A DNA stretch of 64,000 nucleotides from Microvelia longipes (GCA_018340805.1 JACMZG010001908.1:42900634-42964633), one strand, 5' to 3'. Shown: positions 36,501 through 44,986, counted from the stretch's first letter. Notes: generated by a model not told the origin, from the letters alone. Numbers and translations are program-made.

Positions 36501-37929
36501 CCTACGGTATAAGTGAGGAAAAGTAAACTAATTTGATTTTAGAAAAAAATAATATACTGAGCCACTTTGTCACTAGTTCTTCTCAAAGGCCTTATGGAGT
36601 AGGGTTCAAATGAGTTTGATAATTGTTTATGTTTTTATTTCACAGAAAACAATATAGAATTAGAAGAAGTAATAGAAACTTTAGCCGAACATTTAGAACA
36701 ATTGAATTCTCTTCATACTTCTAGTCCTTGGGTAATTTGATGATAATCTCTACTTTTCTAAGGCTCCTTCAGCCTTCATAATTGTTAAAAAATATTTTTA
36801 TCTTTTAAACTATTAATTATTATAATTTTTATCTTTTTAAAACAGAAATCTTAACCTATGCTTAATATTACTTAAAATTATAAGATGATACAATAATGTG
36901 AATAATTCAGTATCTTGAATGTTTATCTTACTATTGATTATTCATAAAAGCAATATTCATAGCTCTGATCTACAGATAAAAGCTATAAATTTAGCACTTA
37001 ATTACAATTAAGTGCTAAATTTATAGTTACTAGAATCTGCTAATTTTAGTAAAAAAAGGGATTAAAACCTATGAAAAGATTGTTTATTTTTTATATTTTT
37101 ACTTTGTATAACTGTTTAGGGTATTAGTTTGTTTTGATATTAAAATTTAGATTATTATTATCAACTGTGGTTTCAGGATGTTAAATGTGAATTAGAGCCT
37201 GATGAAGGTATAGAAGAGCGAGAATGTCGTAAGAGAGAAGCAGAGAGTGATGCAGATGATTCTCCTCCAACTAAGTACTCACCACATCATCACATGGTAT
37301 CTGATAGTGATCAATCACCTGGTGGTGATAACACACCCATAACAAGATCAGCAAGGGATAATGACGATGGTCATAGTTATGAAGAAACAACTAGTACACA
37401 ATCTGCTGAGAGTGGCTCAAGTTCATGTAGTGACATTGAAAATCAAACAGATCATTCGTCTGATCTAGTGGCACAGTCAAGGACCTTGACTGATTCAACT
37501 TCAGATCAAACTGGTTCTTCTTCGAAAGAACCTGTGCAATCAGTTGCGTTGGTAAATCAATCTTCTGAAATATCCGATATCACAAGTAACTCTAATTTAG
37601 AAAAGTCACCTGAAGACTCTGCTGGGCGGTTAATTGATGTAATTGATCAACCTATAAGTACTAATGAGGAACATCAAAATAAACAGCGAAAAGAGTTAGT
37701 TACACAGTCTGAAAATATCGATCTACCAATTAGTCAATCATCAACTCATATTGTATTAGATGAAAGGATTACGCAATCTTCAGAGAATAAAGTTGATTCA
37801 ACTGTGGACTCAATGGTATCAAGTATTGAATCCCCTAATGAAGTGGTATCATCAACTGATAAAAATGAAATCAATAGTGAAATTTCAACAACAATTAGTG
37901 AAAATATTACTACTTCTTGTGAAAGGTAA
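21310..37929 (+). CDS. VCPIP1: VCPIP1-like OTU deubiquitinase (14 coding exons)
   Basis: Spliced coding sequence of 2,604 nt (867 aa): 21310-21504, 23123-23247, 23714-23863, 24777-24921, 25685-25880, 27844-27972, 28509-28616, 30475-30609, 31301-31506, 31889-31974, 34050-34203, 35441-35576, 36646-36731, 37177-37929. All introns are GT-AG and every phase agrees. VCPIP1 (VCIP135) is an OTU-family cysteine deubiquitinase that binds p97/VCP and acts in Golgi and ER membrane reassembly. Seen here: N-terminal Cys pairs (aa 5-34), OTU domain with catalytic Cys170 in DGDGHCLVHA and His304 in RNHYVPLV, then Cys-pair zinc-binding-like blocks (CLCC, CNFC) and KCGFKHF. The C-terminal 250 aa are Ser/Thr/Gln-rich and disordered. 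The human protein is about 1,220 aa with a ubiquitin-like region after this point; none is seen here. Function is inferred from family. Confidence 0.93.
22071..22232. mobile_element. MITE family 1, copy 3
   Basis: Intronic copy: left cagttataatcagttgac and gtgggaaaataatatgag, right tattttcccacactgtcaac then taattagaaccg. A further half-copy (aggttccctcacattatttt) lies at 22655-22722. Confidence 0.7.
23123..23247 (+). CDS. VCPIP1: VCPIP1-like exon 2 (aa 66-107)
   Basis: Acceptor attgtttag; starts VKVNGMTNYHQKLISPLL, matching the human block after its zinc finger. Joining to exon 1 gives SPELVKVNGMTNYH, which aligns without a gap to the human ELVKVMGLSNYH, so nothing is spliced between them. 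Donor GTATGT at 23248, phase 2. Confidence 0.92.
23714..23863 (+). CDS. VCPIP1: VCPIP1-like exon 3 (aa 107-157)
   Basis: Acceptor aattgtttcag. Encodes GTLDFRMFGDKCFYLD and KGYGMDETAHQYL, aligning with the human segment leading into the OTU domain. Donor GTTAGT at 23864, phase 2. Confidence 0.9.
23985..24330. mobile_element. MITE family 11, copy 1
   Basis: Contains ggggcatacct, gaaggcttgaaacaac, and the terminal motif gggatattgttactagagag; it then continues with a block resembling ggttataataaattaattg. Related to the two adjacent copies at 53164-53418 and 53436-53740. Lies in a VCPIP1-like intron. Confidence 0.55.
24777..24921 (+). CDS. VCPIP1: VCPIP1-like exon 4 (aa 157-205), catalytic Cys
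   Basis: Acceptor ggttttgtttag. Encodes QTDGDGHCLVHAISRSL and ELFWHPLRIGLLHHL. Asp167-Gly-His-Cys170 is the OTU nucleophile motif. Donor is AAG followed by gttaat at 24922 (a weaker GTTAAT donor, phase 0). Confidence 0.95.
25685..25880 (+). CDS. VCPIP1: VCPIP1-like exon 5 (aa 206-271)
   Basis: Acceptor tgttcttag. Encodes FIDNAEWGAIIEECDP, GLRNVHIFGLANLLRRP and IILLDCMAG, all strongly conserved OTU-core segments in VCPIP1. Donor GTATTT at 25881, phase 1. Confidence 0.95.
26233..26850 (+). pseudogene. ORF1 (gag-like) zinc-knuckle protein fragment
   Basis: Open for about 205 codons with no Met at the junction. It contains DRFEEFGLVATIP, IPRFTRTCLWIKRDNA, then CFTCLRMGHTKNQC and a second knuckle CSHCSEPHHLRANC, then CGSCRDKRRKHNH. 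The Cys-x2-Cys-x4-His-x4-Cys spacing is that of nucleic-acid-binding CCHC knuckles in ORF1 of Jockey/I-type elements, which package element RNA. It is 5' truncated by the antisense junction, and the downstream polymerase ORF is missing. Confidence 0.82.
27172..27605 (-). pseudogene. RNase H domain fragment of a non-LTR element
   Basis: Open on the minus strand from about 27603 to a TGA just below 27176. It contains the linker FPFWSKKKSSPLAESY, then AQYFFTDGSKFKDSS (first catalytic Asp in TDGS) and SYFSELIAK (catalytic Glu in SELIA). The conserved remainder of RNase H after SELIA is absent. The domain would degrade the RNA strand of the reverse-transcription hybrid. It points opposite to the ORF1 fragment. 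Confidence 0.8.
27844..27972 (+). CDS. VCPIP1: VCPIP1-like exon 6 (aa 271-314), catalytic His
   Basis: Acceptor ttttgttcag. Encodes GVFLPGLNSPQECC and PPIVIAWASVARNHYVPLV; His304 is the OTU catalytic histidine. Donor GTGAGT at 27973, phase 1. Confidence 0.95.
28509..28616 (+). CDS. VCPIP1: VCPIP1-like exon 7 (aa 314-350)
   Basis: Acceptor tctttcag. Encodes LPRYPRDLLPKVWAFPQN and a CLVIG end, aligning with human LPKLPMNLLPKAWGVPQD. Donor GTGAGT at 28617, phase 1. Confidence 0.93.
28781..29352 (+). mobile_element. tRNA-derived SINE, copy 1, with 13-bp TSD
   Basis: Pol III A-box-like tggtgtagtggttaagg near 28790 and B box gggttcaatccc at about 28851 show a tRNA-derived head. The body runs about 500 bp (gggacgtaaagctgg, ttgcttgaaaaagcatgaga, ctggcaaaaagggcccaac) and ends in a (TACT/TAC)n tail. 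The 13-bp sequence actagtctgagag lies on both sides (28768-28780 and 29353-29365), a target-site duplication showing retrotransposition. Other copies: 49625-50240 (minus) and diverged ones at 33846-34015 and 34566-35030. Confidence 0.9.
30475..30609 (+). CDS. VCPIP1: VCPIP1-like exon 8 (aa 350-395)
   Basis: Acceptor ctgtttcag. Encodes VKQLTSLLDKQFYDLHLIYPS and YYYQYTRKL, matching human MEEVFMDKHGIHPS and the following aromatic block. Donor GTAAGT at 30610, phase 1. Confidence 0.92.
31301..31506 (+). CDS. VCPIP1: VCPIP1-like exon 9 (aa 395-463)
   Basis: Acceptor ttattttag. Encodes CRLLRCLCCRGLCLVP, WLRPRGHLYELAKKTFGQL and HYSYSFNEY. The first Cys pair of a zinc-binding-like unit is here; the second pair is in exon 10. 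Donor GTAAGT at 31507, phase 0. Confidence 0.93.
31889..31974 (+). CDS. VCPIP1: VCPIP1-like exon 10 (aa 464-492)
   Basis: Acceptor gatgtgaag (an unusual purine-rich acceptor, AAG). Encodes GLSCTYDEDRDMLVV and TPCNFCQ, aligning with human LVCSYDSVKDVLVP and TACNWCH. Donor GTAAAT at 31975, phase 2. Confidence 0.9.
32160..33837. mobile_element. hAT-type DNA transposon, non-autonomous, nested
   Basis: Left end CAGGGGTATCCAAATT and right end (inverted) CAGGGGTCTCCAAACT match at 14 of 16 positions, in the hAT style. The flanks atctagga (32152-32159) and atctaggc (33838-33845) form an 8-bp target-site duplication with one mismatch. A second, internal terminus (ggggtctccaaactggggta, from 32764) is a perfect inverted match over 28 bp to the right end, so a related element or terminal duplication is nested inside. 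There is no transposase frame. Confidence 0.85.
33846..34015 (+). mobile_element. tRNA-derived SINE fragment, copy 2
   Basis: Head fragment with A-box-like catggtggtttaatgtttag and B-box-like gggtacaatcctg, followed by cctcaaggatttccatgtga. Truncated; directly abuts the right target-site copy of the hAT element. Confidence 0.6.
34050..34203 (+). CDS. VCPIP1: VCPIP1-like exon 11 (aa 492-543)
   Basis: Acceptor ttgtttacag. Encodes DRDCSIMYRNGDI and SRCKCGFKHFHSQTLYNNPP, matching human GGKCGCGFKHFWDGKEYDNLP. Donor GTAAAA at 34204, phase 0. Confidence 0.95.
34566..35030 (+). mobile_element. tRNA-derived SINE, copy 3 (diverged)
   Basis: A-box-like ggtggtccaatagttagcat; the B-box region is altered (cctggttttttaacctgg). 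The body shares cttagcctgtgcaagatta, gtaggcaaaatttagg and accctcaagggtag with copy 1. Lies in the intron after exon 11. Confidence 0.7.
35088..35384. mobile_element. MITE family 12, copy 1
   Basis: Ends aagtaatatataacttaag plus tagggaaactcc (left) and ccctatttggtttatatatt then actt (right) are inverted. The same terminus, tataggagtttccctacttg, occurs at 53800-53840. The minus-strand frame at 35068-35343 is inside this element and is not a gene. Confidence 0.65.
35441..35576 (+). CDS. VCPIP1: VCPIP1-like exon 12 (aa 544-589)
   Basis: Acceptor tgcattatag. Encodes LKIKLCGIHISENIL and DEADESLNTNILELATK, matching the human DSSLNSNVYDVAMKL block. Donor GTACTT at 35577, phase 1. Confidence 0.9.
35640..36640. 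other. Intron sequence, no feature seen
   Basis: This intronic interval is T-rich on the plus strand and holds no recognisable exon, RNA gene or repeat. The only notable site is a short ATTATATTAATTTAATATAAT palindromic stretch near 35665-35690. Confidence 0.5.
36646..36731 (+). CDS. VCPIP1: VCPIP1-like exon 13 (aa 589-617)
   Basis: Acceptor ttatttcacag. Encodes an acidic helix IELEEVIETLAEHLEQL. Donor GTAATT at 36732, phase 0. Homology is weak here but both phases fit. Confidence 0.8.
36983..37026. repeat. Perfect palindrome, 21-nt arms
   Basis: ctataaatttagcacttaat plus t, a 2-nt centre, then the exact reverse complement. Intronic. Confidence 0.9.
37177..37929 (+). CDS. VCPIP1: VCPIP1-like exon 14, disordered C terminus (aa 618-867)
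   Basis: Acceptor gtggtttcag. After a charged start (DVKCELEPDEGIEERE and a KREAESDADDSPPTKY stretch), the frame runs 250 codons to TAA. It is dominated by Ser, Thr, Gln, Asp and Glu (for example SAESGSSSCSDIENQ), with recurrent SQ/TQ-like sites. It has no recognisable fold. The stop TAA overlaps a possible donor (GAAAG/gtaatt). Confidence 0.88.
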   Translation, partial: DVKCELEPDEGIEERECRKREAESDADDSPPTKYSPHHHMVSDSDQSPGGDNTPITRSARDNDDGHSYEETTSTQSAESGSSSCSDIENQTDHSSDLVAQSRTLTDSTSDQTGSSSKEPVQSVALVNQSSEISDITSNSNLEKSPEDSAGRLIDVIDQPISTNEEHQNKQRKELVTQSENIDLPISQSSTHIVLDERITQSSENKVDSTVDSMVSSIESPNEVVSSTDKNEINSEISTTISENITTSCER

Positions 37930-38437
37930 TTTTAAATTTATTAAAATTATTTTATTTAATATTAATCTTAATAATCTATAGTAATAATAGTAATGTAGTT
38001 ATAAATATTTTAATTATTAATTACTTTCGCTGTACTATTACCTTAAATCCTCATTATATATTAAAAGTAAGTTCTAGGATGAGCATAAATGGAGTCCATC
38101 TTCAAGAAAAGAAAAATTAAAAGTCTCTCCACTGGAAACTGTTTTCTGTAGAGAGAATCTTCATTTTTCTTTTCTTTTACAAGTAAATTATTTCAGAAAA
38201 TTCAAAGAGATTAAAATTATTGACATTTCAATAATTATATTGTTTAAAAAATGCACCCTGGTTGTCTGTATTTTGATTATTGTATTCGTATGATTTGATT
38301 TAAATTTGTGCAAGTTTGAAACCAAGGTGCATTTTCTCTCTAAAAAAATGTGTTTTATGATTACTCAACTATTGAAAATGAAAGTACCACTTAATCCTTT
38401 TATTTTTTTAATTATTTTTGTTTATTTTATTTCACAG
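37926..38437 (+). other. Possible 3'UTR intron
   Basis: A plausible donor (gaaag/gtaatt) and acceptor (atttcacag/gtaaag) frame this interval. Splicing would recreate GAA AGG TAA at the junction, so the protein is the same either way. Purely a splice-site reading. Confidence 0.3.
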
Positions 38438-40640
38438 GTAAAGCCTAGATTACTGGAAATGAGTGTTGCCACAAGACTGTTAATTCGTTTTTTATATTTT
38501 TAAAGTCTGAAAAATTTAGTTAAACTACTGTGATTATTTAATTTCTTTGTAACTATGATTTATTAGTTTTGGTAGTTAATCAAATTCATTTCGCATTATA
38601 ACCAGGTTAATTAAAAGAAATATGTATAAAGACAAAGCAGTGCTGAACATAATCTCAAACATCCTGCCTACCATATTTAAAAAATTGCATTCAACAGTAG
38701 ATACCTTAAATTTATCTTTCTATTTCTATGTTTATTTTTTCCATATTATAACATTATAGAGAATTAACAAATTCTGAAGTGAAGAATTGTGATCACTAAA
38801 TGTATATGTATATATATTATATATATATATATATATAATATATAATTATATATAATATATATATTATATAATGATTATCAAAAAATCTTATTGAAAATTT
38901 AAAAGGTATATAACAATAATGGTTTCAGTATTTTAAATCTAGGTAGCCCTATTATATAATGTACATATTTATAAAATTAATTTTCAAGTACTTAATAGTT
39001 TAGTTCCTATTATATGTTCAATTTTTTTGTCGTATTTAGATACTCAGACTAGTTTACCCTAATAAAACTTGAATATTTCACTTACATGACCTTTATCACA
39101 ATGTTTATTACTTTTTCCCTGTTTTCATCTGTTATATTTTATTATTGTTTTCATTGGATTACCTAATCCCAGTAGCAGCTTAATGCAAAAAATTGAATGG
39201 TGCATCGGTTGTTCTAAATATTTCTTTCAAAGCCGTGTAAACGTTATTTCCTTAGCAAATATATAAGTATAAAAATATATACAGTTGGATTTCTTAAAAA
39301 TATAAAGGATATAACTGCTTTGAAATTGGGTTATTCAATATGACTTTATTATTATGTTAAGACCTAACCCTTTTTTAGAGTCCTTTTATAAATAAGAATT
39401 GAATAAGTAAATAACAGATCTTCAAGTTTATTTCCTAAAAAGTTGTTACAGCATTAAATTGTTCCAACATTTAGTACTTTGTTTGTTGATTGATTCACTT
39501 TGTTCGTTTAAAGCATTTGATTGGTATACATTTGTTTGTTAATATAAAATTGTGTGTGGCATAATAAAAATCGCACAGTTAAGTTAATTTATAATTTGCA
39601 TTTTTTTACGTGTTTATACATTTTTTTATTAAACTTTTTTTCCAAATTGTATTTACCAATAAACTGTTATTTATTTGTTCAAAATTGCATTGTGATTAAT
39701 ATTATTATTAACATTGTACATACATTTTTTTCAATTTTAATGATGAAAATATTTTTTATTTCTTTTTATAACTATAAAAAAATTATTAGTTGTTTTTCAA
39801 TATATAATTTTTTTATTTAAAAAGCTAGTATTTTTAATAAAAGGTATTTTTGTTTTCTCAAAAACCTGTGTTTTAAAAAGTAAGTTCAAAAGTTAAATAA
39901 AATTGCAGTTGTGTTTTTGTACAAACATTTATTTGTATGTATCTTTTTTTTATTGTTAAATTTATGATTATAAGAATCATATTATTTTTGGCATTAGAAG
40001 TTTTTGTTGTTGTTTTGAAAAGTCTTATTTTTGTCTTTCTTTTTTATTTAACATCGGCAGTTCATAGCAATCTTGTCTAAAACATGAGGGTTAATTATGG
40101 CCTCTGTGTATTGACCCTCTGATTAAACCTCTAAAGCTAATGAGTAGCATTGCTTATAAAAAGGCCTTCCACCCTGACCATCTCCGACTAAAAAATAAAC
40201 CTTTATGTCATTCAGTGCTCTTATTGATAAACTATATTGCAAACTCAAAAACAAATCTATAAATTACAGTATTAAATTATTACTCAGTGGAAGAATGTGT
40301 CTAGATTAAATGTTTTGACAATTAAATGCATATAAATATGTTGACTCTGAAGGCATATATTAGGCACCGTTAAAGTTTTTTCTTTTTTTATAGAAGGAGA
40401 TATATTTTTATTTTTCTTTTCATAATTTTTTTTGTGTACTAATTTTAAGACGTTAAATGTCTGAGTGAGTTGAAATGCACATTAATTGCATTTTATTCAT
40501 TTCTTTCTCAACCATTAACAGGAATAATCAATAAATTTAGGCAATAAAATTAGAAAAAATGTGTAAATTGCTTATTAAAATATGTTTAACGTCACTATTG
40601 AAGTGATTGACATGGCAGGAGTTGGACCTAAATATTTTTA
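37930..40640 (+). other. 3'UTR and 3' flank of the VCPIP1-like gene
   Basis: T-rich on the plus strand, with many AATAAA candidates (for example near 39836 and 39896); none can be singled out. No coding exon. A (TA)n tract lies at 38800-38875. Frames at 38306-38503 and 39554-39820 are AT-driven. Confidence 0.5.
38800..38875. repeat. (TA)n microsatellite
   Basis: Interrupted TATATA tract with ATATAATATAT slips. Confidence 0.9.
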
Positions 40641-40644
40641 ATCA

Positions 40645-41235
40645 AATTTCAAAAATCAATCTTGGAGAGGTCACAAACCTTATTGAAAACCAGGTTCTTG
40701 TGACGTCAATAATCCTGTTTGCTGAGTCTAACTTTTCCTAGAAATCGGTACAATTTAGGTTAAATTTTTTCGTCAGGATAAAGCTCTTTATTTTAGGGTG
40801 CCAACAAATCGGAAAACAAATACAGAGCCTGTAAACAATAAAACCGGTCAACAATAAAAGCTAGGGTTTCCAGTTTTGAACCTTGCTACCGGAGCTAATT
40901 TTTATATCGTCTTATTGTCTAATTAACAGTATTTAATGTTATAGCTTCAAAATAATTCTGGTGCTGAGGTCCAAAAGCCGGGCGAATTTTCTTTAAAATG
41001 CTTCTTTTTTGCTTATTAAATAAAAAAAAAGTTTTTGGGATATATTTTTTAACTTGAGCAGTGGCGTGACAACTTGTTATTTAATTTTTTCGAATTATTC
41101 AAAGAAAATGCGCTAAAAAATTACCATAAACTGAGCTTCAATTGAGTGCAAATAATGATGTGGCGTGCAGTGTATAATGTATGGGATAAAAATACGCATT
41201 TTCTTTGAAAAATTTAAGAACAAATTGTGACATAA
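40645..41235. repeat. Family 8 block followed by family 7-like element
   Basis: 40645-40760 carries attgaaaaccaggttcttg, tgacgtcaataatcc and gtttgctgagtc (family 8). 40950-41235 begins ataattctggtgctgaggtc and gggcgaattttctttaaa, then aagaaaatgcgc and, near the end, acgcattttctttg (family 7 outline with inverted ends). Confidence 0.6.
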
Positions 41236-41239
41236 TTGT

Positions 41240-41750
41240 GATATTTATAGTATGTATGTATAGACTAATAATGTAATAAATGAAATAAAAAAAAGTCGAC
41301 ATTTCAAAGACAATCACCTGGCTTGCGGGCCTTTGCACTAATTTTTTTAATGAAATTTCACTAAAAACAAATGGAGAAAAATCAAACATATTCGTTAACA
41401 TATACAAATGTTCATCGTCATCATATGAAGTGATACAGAGTACAGTACTACTACTTACTTACTCACAGTTCCTAAAACTCATAGCACATAGAACACATAA
41501 CCAAAGTTATGTGGTTTCAGCATACCACTAGAACATTAAGGAGTTCAAAAGGACGAGAATGGTGACTATAATTCATTAATCTTGATTGAAGAAATCAACC
41601 ATTTATGACATCATCTTATTAACCTCATAAGTCATATATACAGAAGTAATTTTATAACAGATATAAGCCATATAAACAGAAGTCTTAATCGACTCTAAGC
41701 AATAACGACATCAATTACATATTTTGTACCCCTGACATTATTTCAAGATA
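41240..41750. other. Non-coding spacer
   Basis: Nothing recognisable. The minus-strand frame 41138-41407 overlaps the repeat end and lacks any family motif. Confidence 0.45.
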
Positions 41751-41754
41751 AAAA

Positions 41755-42110
41755 TAAATCGTTCTTACTTGTCCTCTTTTATACCGAAGGTATATAGTCT
41801 TGTGTTTGCCCTAAGAATCTGAAACCGAAATTTTACCTGAATTATCAGTTTCAAATGTTTTAAGTCCTCCTGAGTGGTTTTCACAAAGTTTAGTGGGTAA
41901 GTGGTTGATATCATCGTAGCTCCAATCCTATTTATGGTAGAAAGTTGAACTTCATACAAAATTAAAACTTAAGGTAGATGTGCTATTCGGAAAATAATAT
42001 TTTCTTTTCCTCATTTATAACATAGGTATATAGGAAAAGTATTGTGTTTGCAAATAATTCGAAACCGGGATGTCACCAGAATTATCTGTTTAGGGGTTTT
42101 TAAGGCAATC
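41755..42110 (+). repeat. Two upstream modules of family 6
   Basis: Two copies of the family 6 upstream module in a row: first gtcctcttttataccgaagg ... aagtcctcctgagtgg ... atatcatcgtagctcc; then, from about 42003, ttttcctcatttataacat ... gaaaccgggatgtcacc. Both are cut off before the 5S-like part. Confidence 0.6.
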
Positions 42111-42359
42111 GCTGCGTTTCGCGGGACCTAATAAAGAAAGAGAACAGTGCGTCTTTAGAACAATTATGGTACACAGTTAGCAATACAACACTTTACTGAG
42201 AATAGTCCACAATTATGCTAAACGGGCCATCTTCACAAAACTAACACCCTGATGACCGTAACCTGCGCGGTAATGAAGTCGGTTATGATGCTACATATTG
42301 GCAATCATAATGTGAAGAAATTGAAAATTAAGGATTATAACTTTAAAAAATATGAGTTG

Positions 42360-42447
42360 CAACACCTGGATAAGTGACCGCGGGGAATATCACTATTTAC
42401 TATCTGAGAACAAGCAAATCCGAAGATGTGTTTCAATATAAATTTGG
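42360..42447 (+). repeat. 5S-like repeat remnant adjoining the minisatellite
   Basis: acctggataagtgaccgcgg retains the end of the 5S-like box C region, then the body ttactatctgagaacaagca and atttggcgattggtacattc, which runs directly into the tandem array. Confidence 0.65.
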
Positions 42448-42920
42448 CGATTGGTACATTCTGAGGACGAGTGAACAATTTGTTCATTCTGAGGACGAGT
42501 GAACGATTTGTACATTCTGAGGACGAATAAATGATTTGTACGTTCTGAGAACGAGTGAACGATTTGTACATTCTGAGGACAAGTGAACGATTTGTATATT
42601 CTGAGGACGAGTGAACAATTTGTACATTCTGAGGACGGATGACGATTTGTACATCTGAGGACGAGTAAACGATTTGTACATTCTGAGGACGAGTGAACGA
42701 TTTGTACATTCTGACGAGTGAACGATTTGTACATTCTGAGGACGAGTGAACGATTTGTATTACCCTGAGGACGAGTGAACGATTGTGTACTTCGAGGACG
42801 AGTGACGAGTAGTGAACGATATGATATTCTGTGAACGATTGTATATTCTGAGCGAGTAAACGATTTGTACATTCTGAGGCGAGTGAGCGATTTGTATATT
42901 CTGAGGACGAGTGAATATAA
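42448..42920 (+). repeat. Minisatellite, about 28-bp unit
   Basis: About 17 head-to-tail units with core ctgaggacgagtgaacgatt followed by tgtacatt. Units vary by substitutions and short deletions, and are most regular at 42480-42780. The unit is recognisable as a piece of the family 6 body (compare gtatattctgaggacgagc at 16226). Minus-strand frames read repeated VQIVHSSSE-like peptides, which are not genes. Confidence 0.9.
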
Positions 42921-43019
42921 TTATCGCGATTTCTTCATAGCCCATGGGACTGTGTTTGTTGGGATGTATTTTTTAGAGGTACTCGGTGTCAGCGAGTCGT
43001 CAATTTCTTAAGTGATAGT

Positions 43020-43625
43020 AAAGATTTTAATAAACGTCATTAACCCACAATAATGACTCAGCACAAATTTTTAAAAAACCATAAAACATGGGAAAATGTT
43101 GGTTTAGCACGTATGTAACTATGTATAAGACTAACATATGTGCCAAGTTTCATCTCATTATAAGCAATAGTTCAATTTTTATTGAATGACTTGTATACGT
43201 TTTTTAAAAAAGTTAAGTCAAATTTCGGTAAACGAAGAGTATACCTTTACTTAATAAATAAGTACATCAATTTTCGTTTAAATACGACTAGCATATCCAT
43301 AATTTTAGTTTGATCGTAACAGTTAAGCAACATCGAGCGTGGTCTATGCCTGGATGGGTGACCGCTGTGAATAAAACGTATATATTTTCTATCTGAAGAC
43401 GACCAAAGCAAGACCGAAGACAACACGTCTTCGGACTTGCTTTGGTCGTCCGTGCTAAGCGTTAAATTTATAGTGCAACACACACTATAAATTTAACGCC
43501 TTATATATTCTGAGGACGAGGGAAGCGAATTCGAAGCAGGGAGGAGAGGGTGAGCGTAGAGAATCCGATGTGATATGGCAAAGTTCCGAGGTACCCCGTT
43601 TTTCATTTTTATTTGCCCGATTTTT
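43020..43625 (+). mobile_element. 5S-rRNA-like repeat, copy d
   Basis: After cgtcattaacccacaataat and gactcagc, the 5S-like segment at 43309-43372 reads cagttaagcaacatcgagcg, tggtctatgcctggatgg, gtgaccgctg. The body follows: ttctgaggacgagggaagcg, gggaggagag, gtgagcgtagagaatccg and ggtaccccg. Two palindromes (43398-43450 and 43459-43499) interrupt it. Confidence 0.72.
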
Positions 43626-43639
43626 AAAGATGGAAATAA

Positions 43640-44931
43640 AATAGTTTTTAATATTCCACCATAACAATATTAAAACATAGAATAAATTAATGACACAAGA
43701 CAATTTATTACTAAATTAATAGACAATCAGTGCTATTGATATAAGTAATGTTAACACTTATGTCAAATACGAACAATGGTTTTATCAGTGGAGCTACTTT
43801 TAAGTTTATATGTTTAGATAAAATATTATTTATAAAAGCCTTATTTTGAGTTATTTGTTTAACTTGTAATTAAGTTAAACATTTTGGCGTCATGCCAAAT
43901 GGTTTTCAATTAGAAAAAAATATTTCTGTTTGGAAGAAATGTTAATTGAAATTTCGGCGATTGTGATAATAGGTAAATGCAATATGCAATTATCCTTAGA
44001 AGAAAAAATACAGCGTTTTCAAGCAAAGTTTTTAGGTTAAGAGGTAGGTTTACTATGTGGTAAAAGTAGCCAGCAATGGCTTTGTTACCTATAGGGACCT
44101 GCTCTTTCCTTTTTAAATTCAATATACTCCACTTAAGTTAGCCAAACGCAGGACTTTTTTTTAACAAAAAAGTCGGTTAATCTCCTCTTTTGTTCATTAG
44201 TACAATAAGTGTTGTGTTTTTGATCAATTAACAGCCCGTCAAAGCCGTCGTTCTGTGAACGACTGACCATTCTAGTAGTTTATTCTGGCCTACCCAATGG
44301 AAAGAGCAAAAAACAGCAATAGAATTCCTTTCCTTACAGATTTTCGGCGGATCAAAATTATTTACTATACAAAATTATCAATTCTGTGTAGTAAATAATT
44401 TTTGATTATAAATGCGTGCTATTCAGAACGCATCTATCACAATAAGAAAATAGTTAATGGGCGCAGAATCATTGTGTTCACCTTGAATCCGCTTGAAAAG
44501 GTGGGAGATAATTAAGCGTCAGACGAGAAAATTTTTCCGTTTAGTTTAATTACGAATGCCTTATACTGTTTCAGTTTCGTATTTTCGGTGTTTTATGGTT
44601 GTTTGGATAATCCAGAAATAAACTTCGGATAACAGTCAGTCATGACCTATATTATGATTTGGTTAAAATCTAATCTCAACAATTTGTTTAACAGCGTTTA
44701 AGAGAACTTCTTTTGTTACATCCCTCAGTAAACGATATGCACCCGGTCAGTCGGAATTTTCATTTAATCGCAGTTTAATGCTTTTAAGAATCGTTGTCTT
44801 TGTAATAAATTTGGTGGGTTTTGCAAAATTAAGTTTCTATTAAGCGCTGAATAACTCTTTTACCGACGAGTGTAATTTCCCAATTGATCAAGCAAGAACC
44901 TTTTTCACCGATATACTTAAAGTATAAAAAT
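43640..44931. other. Intergenic, 5' flank of the sugar transporter gene
   Basis: No coding exon recognised. A TATAAAA-like motif (44923) lies only 9 nt upstream of the proposed ATG, too close to act as that ATG's TATA box. The promoter is therefore not identified. Confidence 0.4.
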
Positions 44932-44986
44932 ATGAATAAAATTCTTAACTCAGCAAAATTATGTCTATATCTAAAAGTTTTTATTG
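44932..44986 (+). CDS. Sugar transporter exon 1 (aa 1-19)
   Basis: MNKILNSAKLCLYLKVFI followed by donor GTAAGT at 44987 in phase 1. Joined to exon 2 it yields a continuous first membrane segment. The frame is open upstream for about 80 nt to a TGA, so a longer N terminus or an upstream exon is possible. Confidence 0.65.

Noticed and set aside
42448..42920. CRISPR-like regular spacing
   Set aside because: Units are contiguous with no unique spacers, and the host is an intron-bearing eukaryote.
42335..42945. Several overlapping minus-strand frames with repeated VQIVHSSSE-like peptides
   Set aside because: They are all six-frame readings of the 28-bp minisatellite; 28 is not a multiple of 3, so the same core is seen in successive frames.
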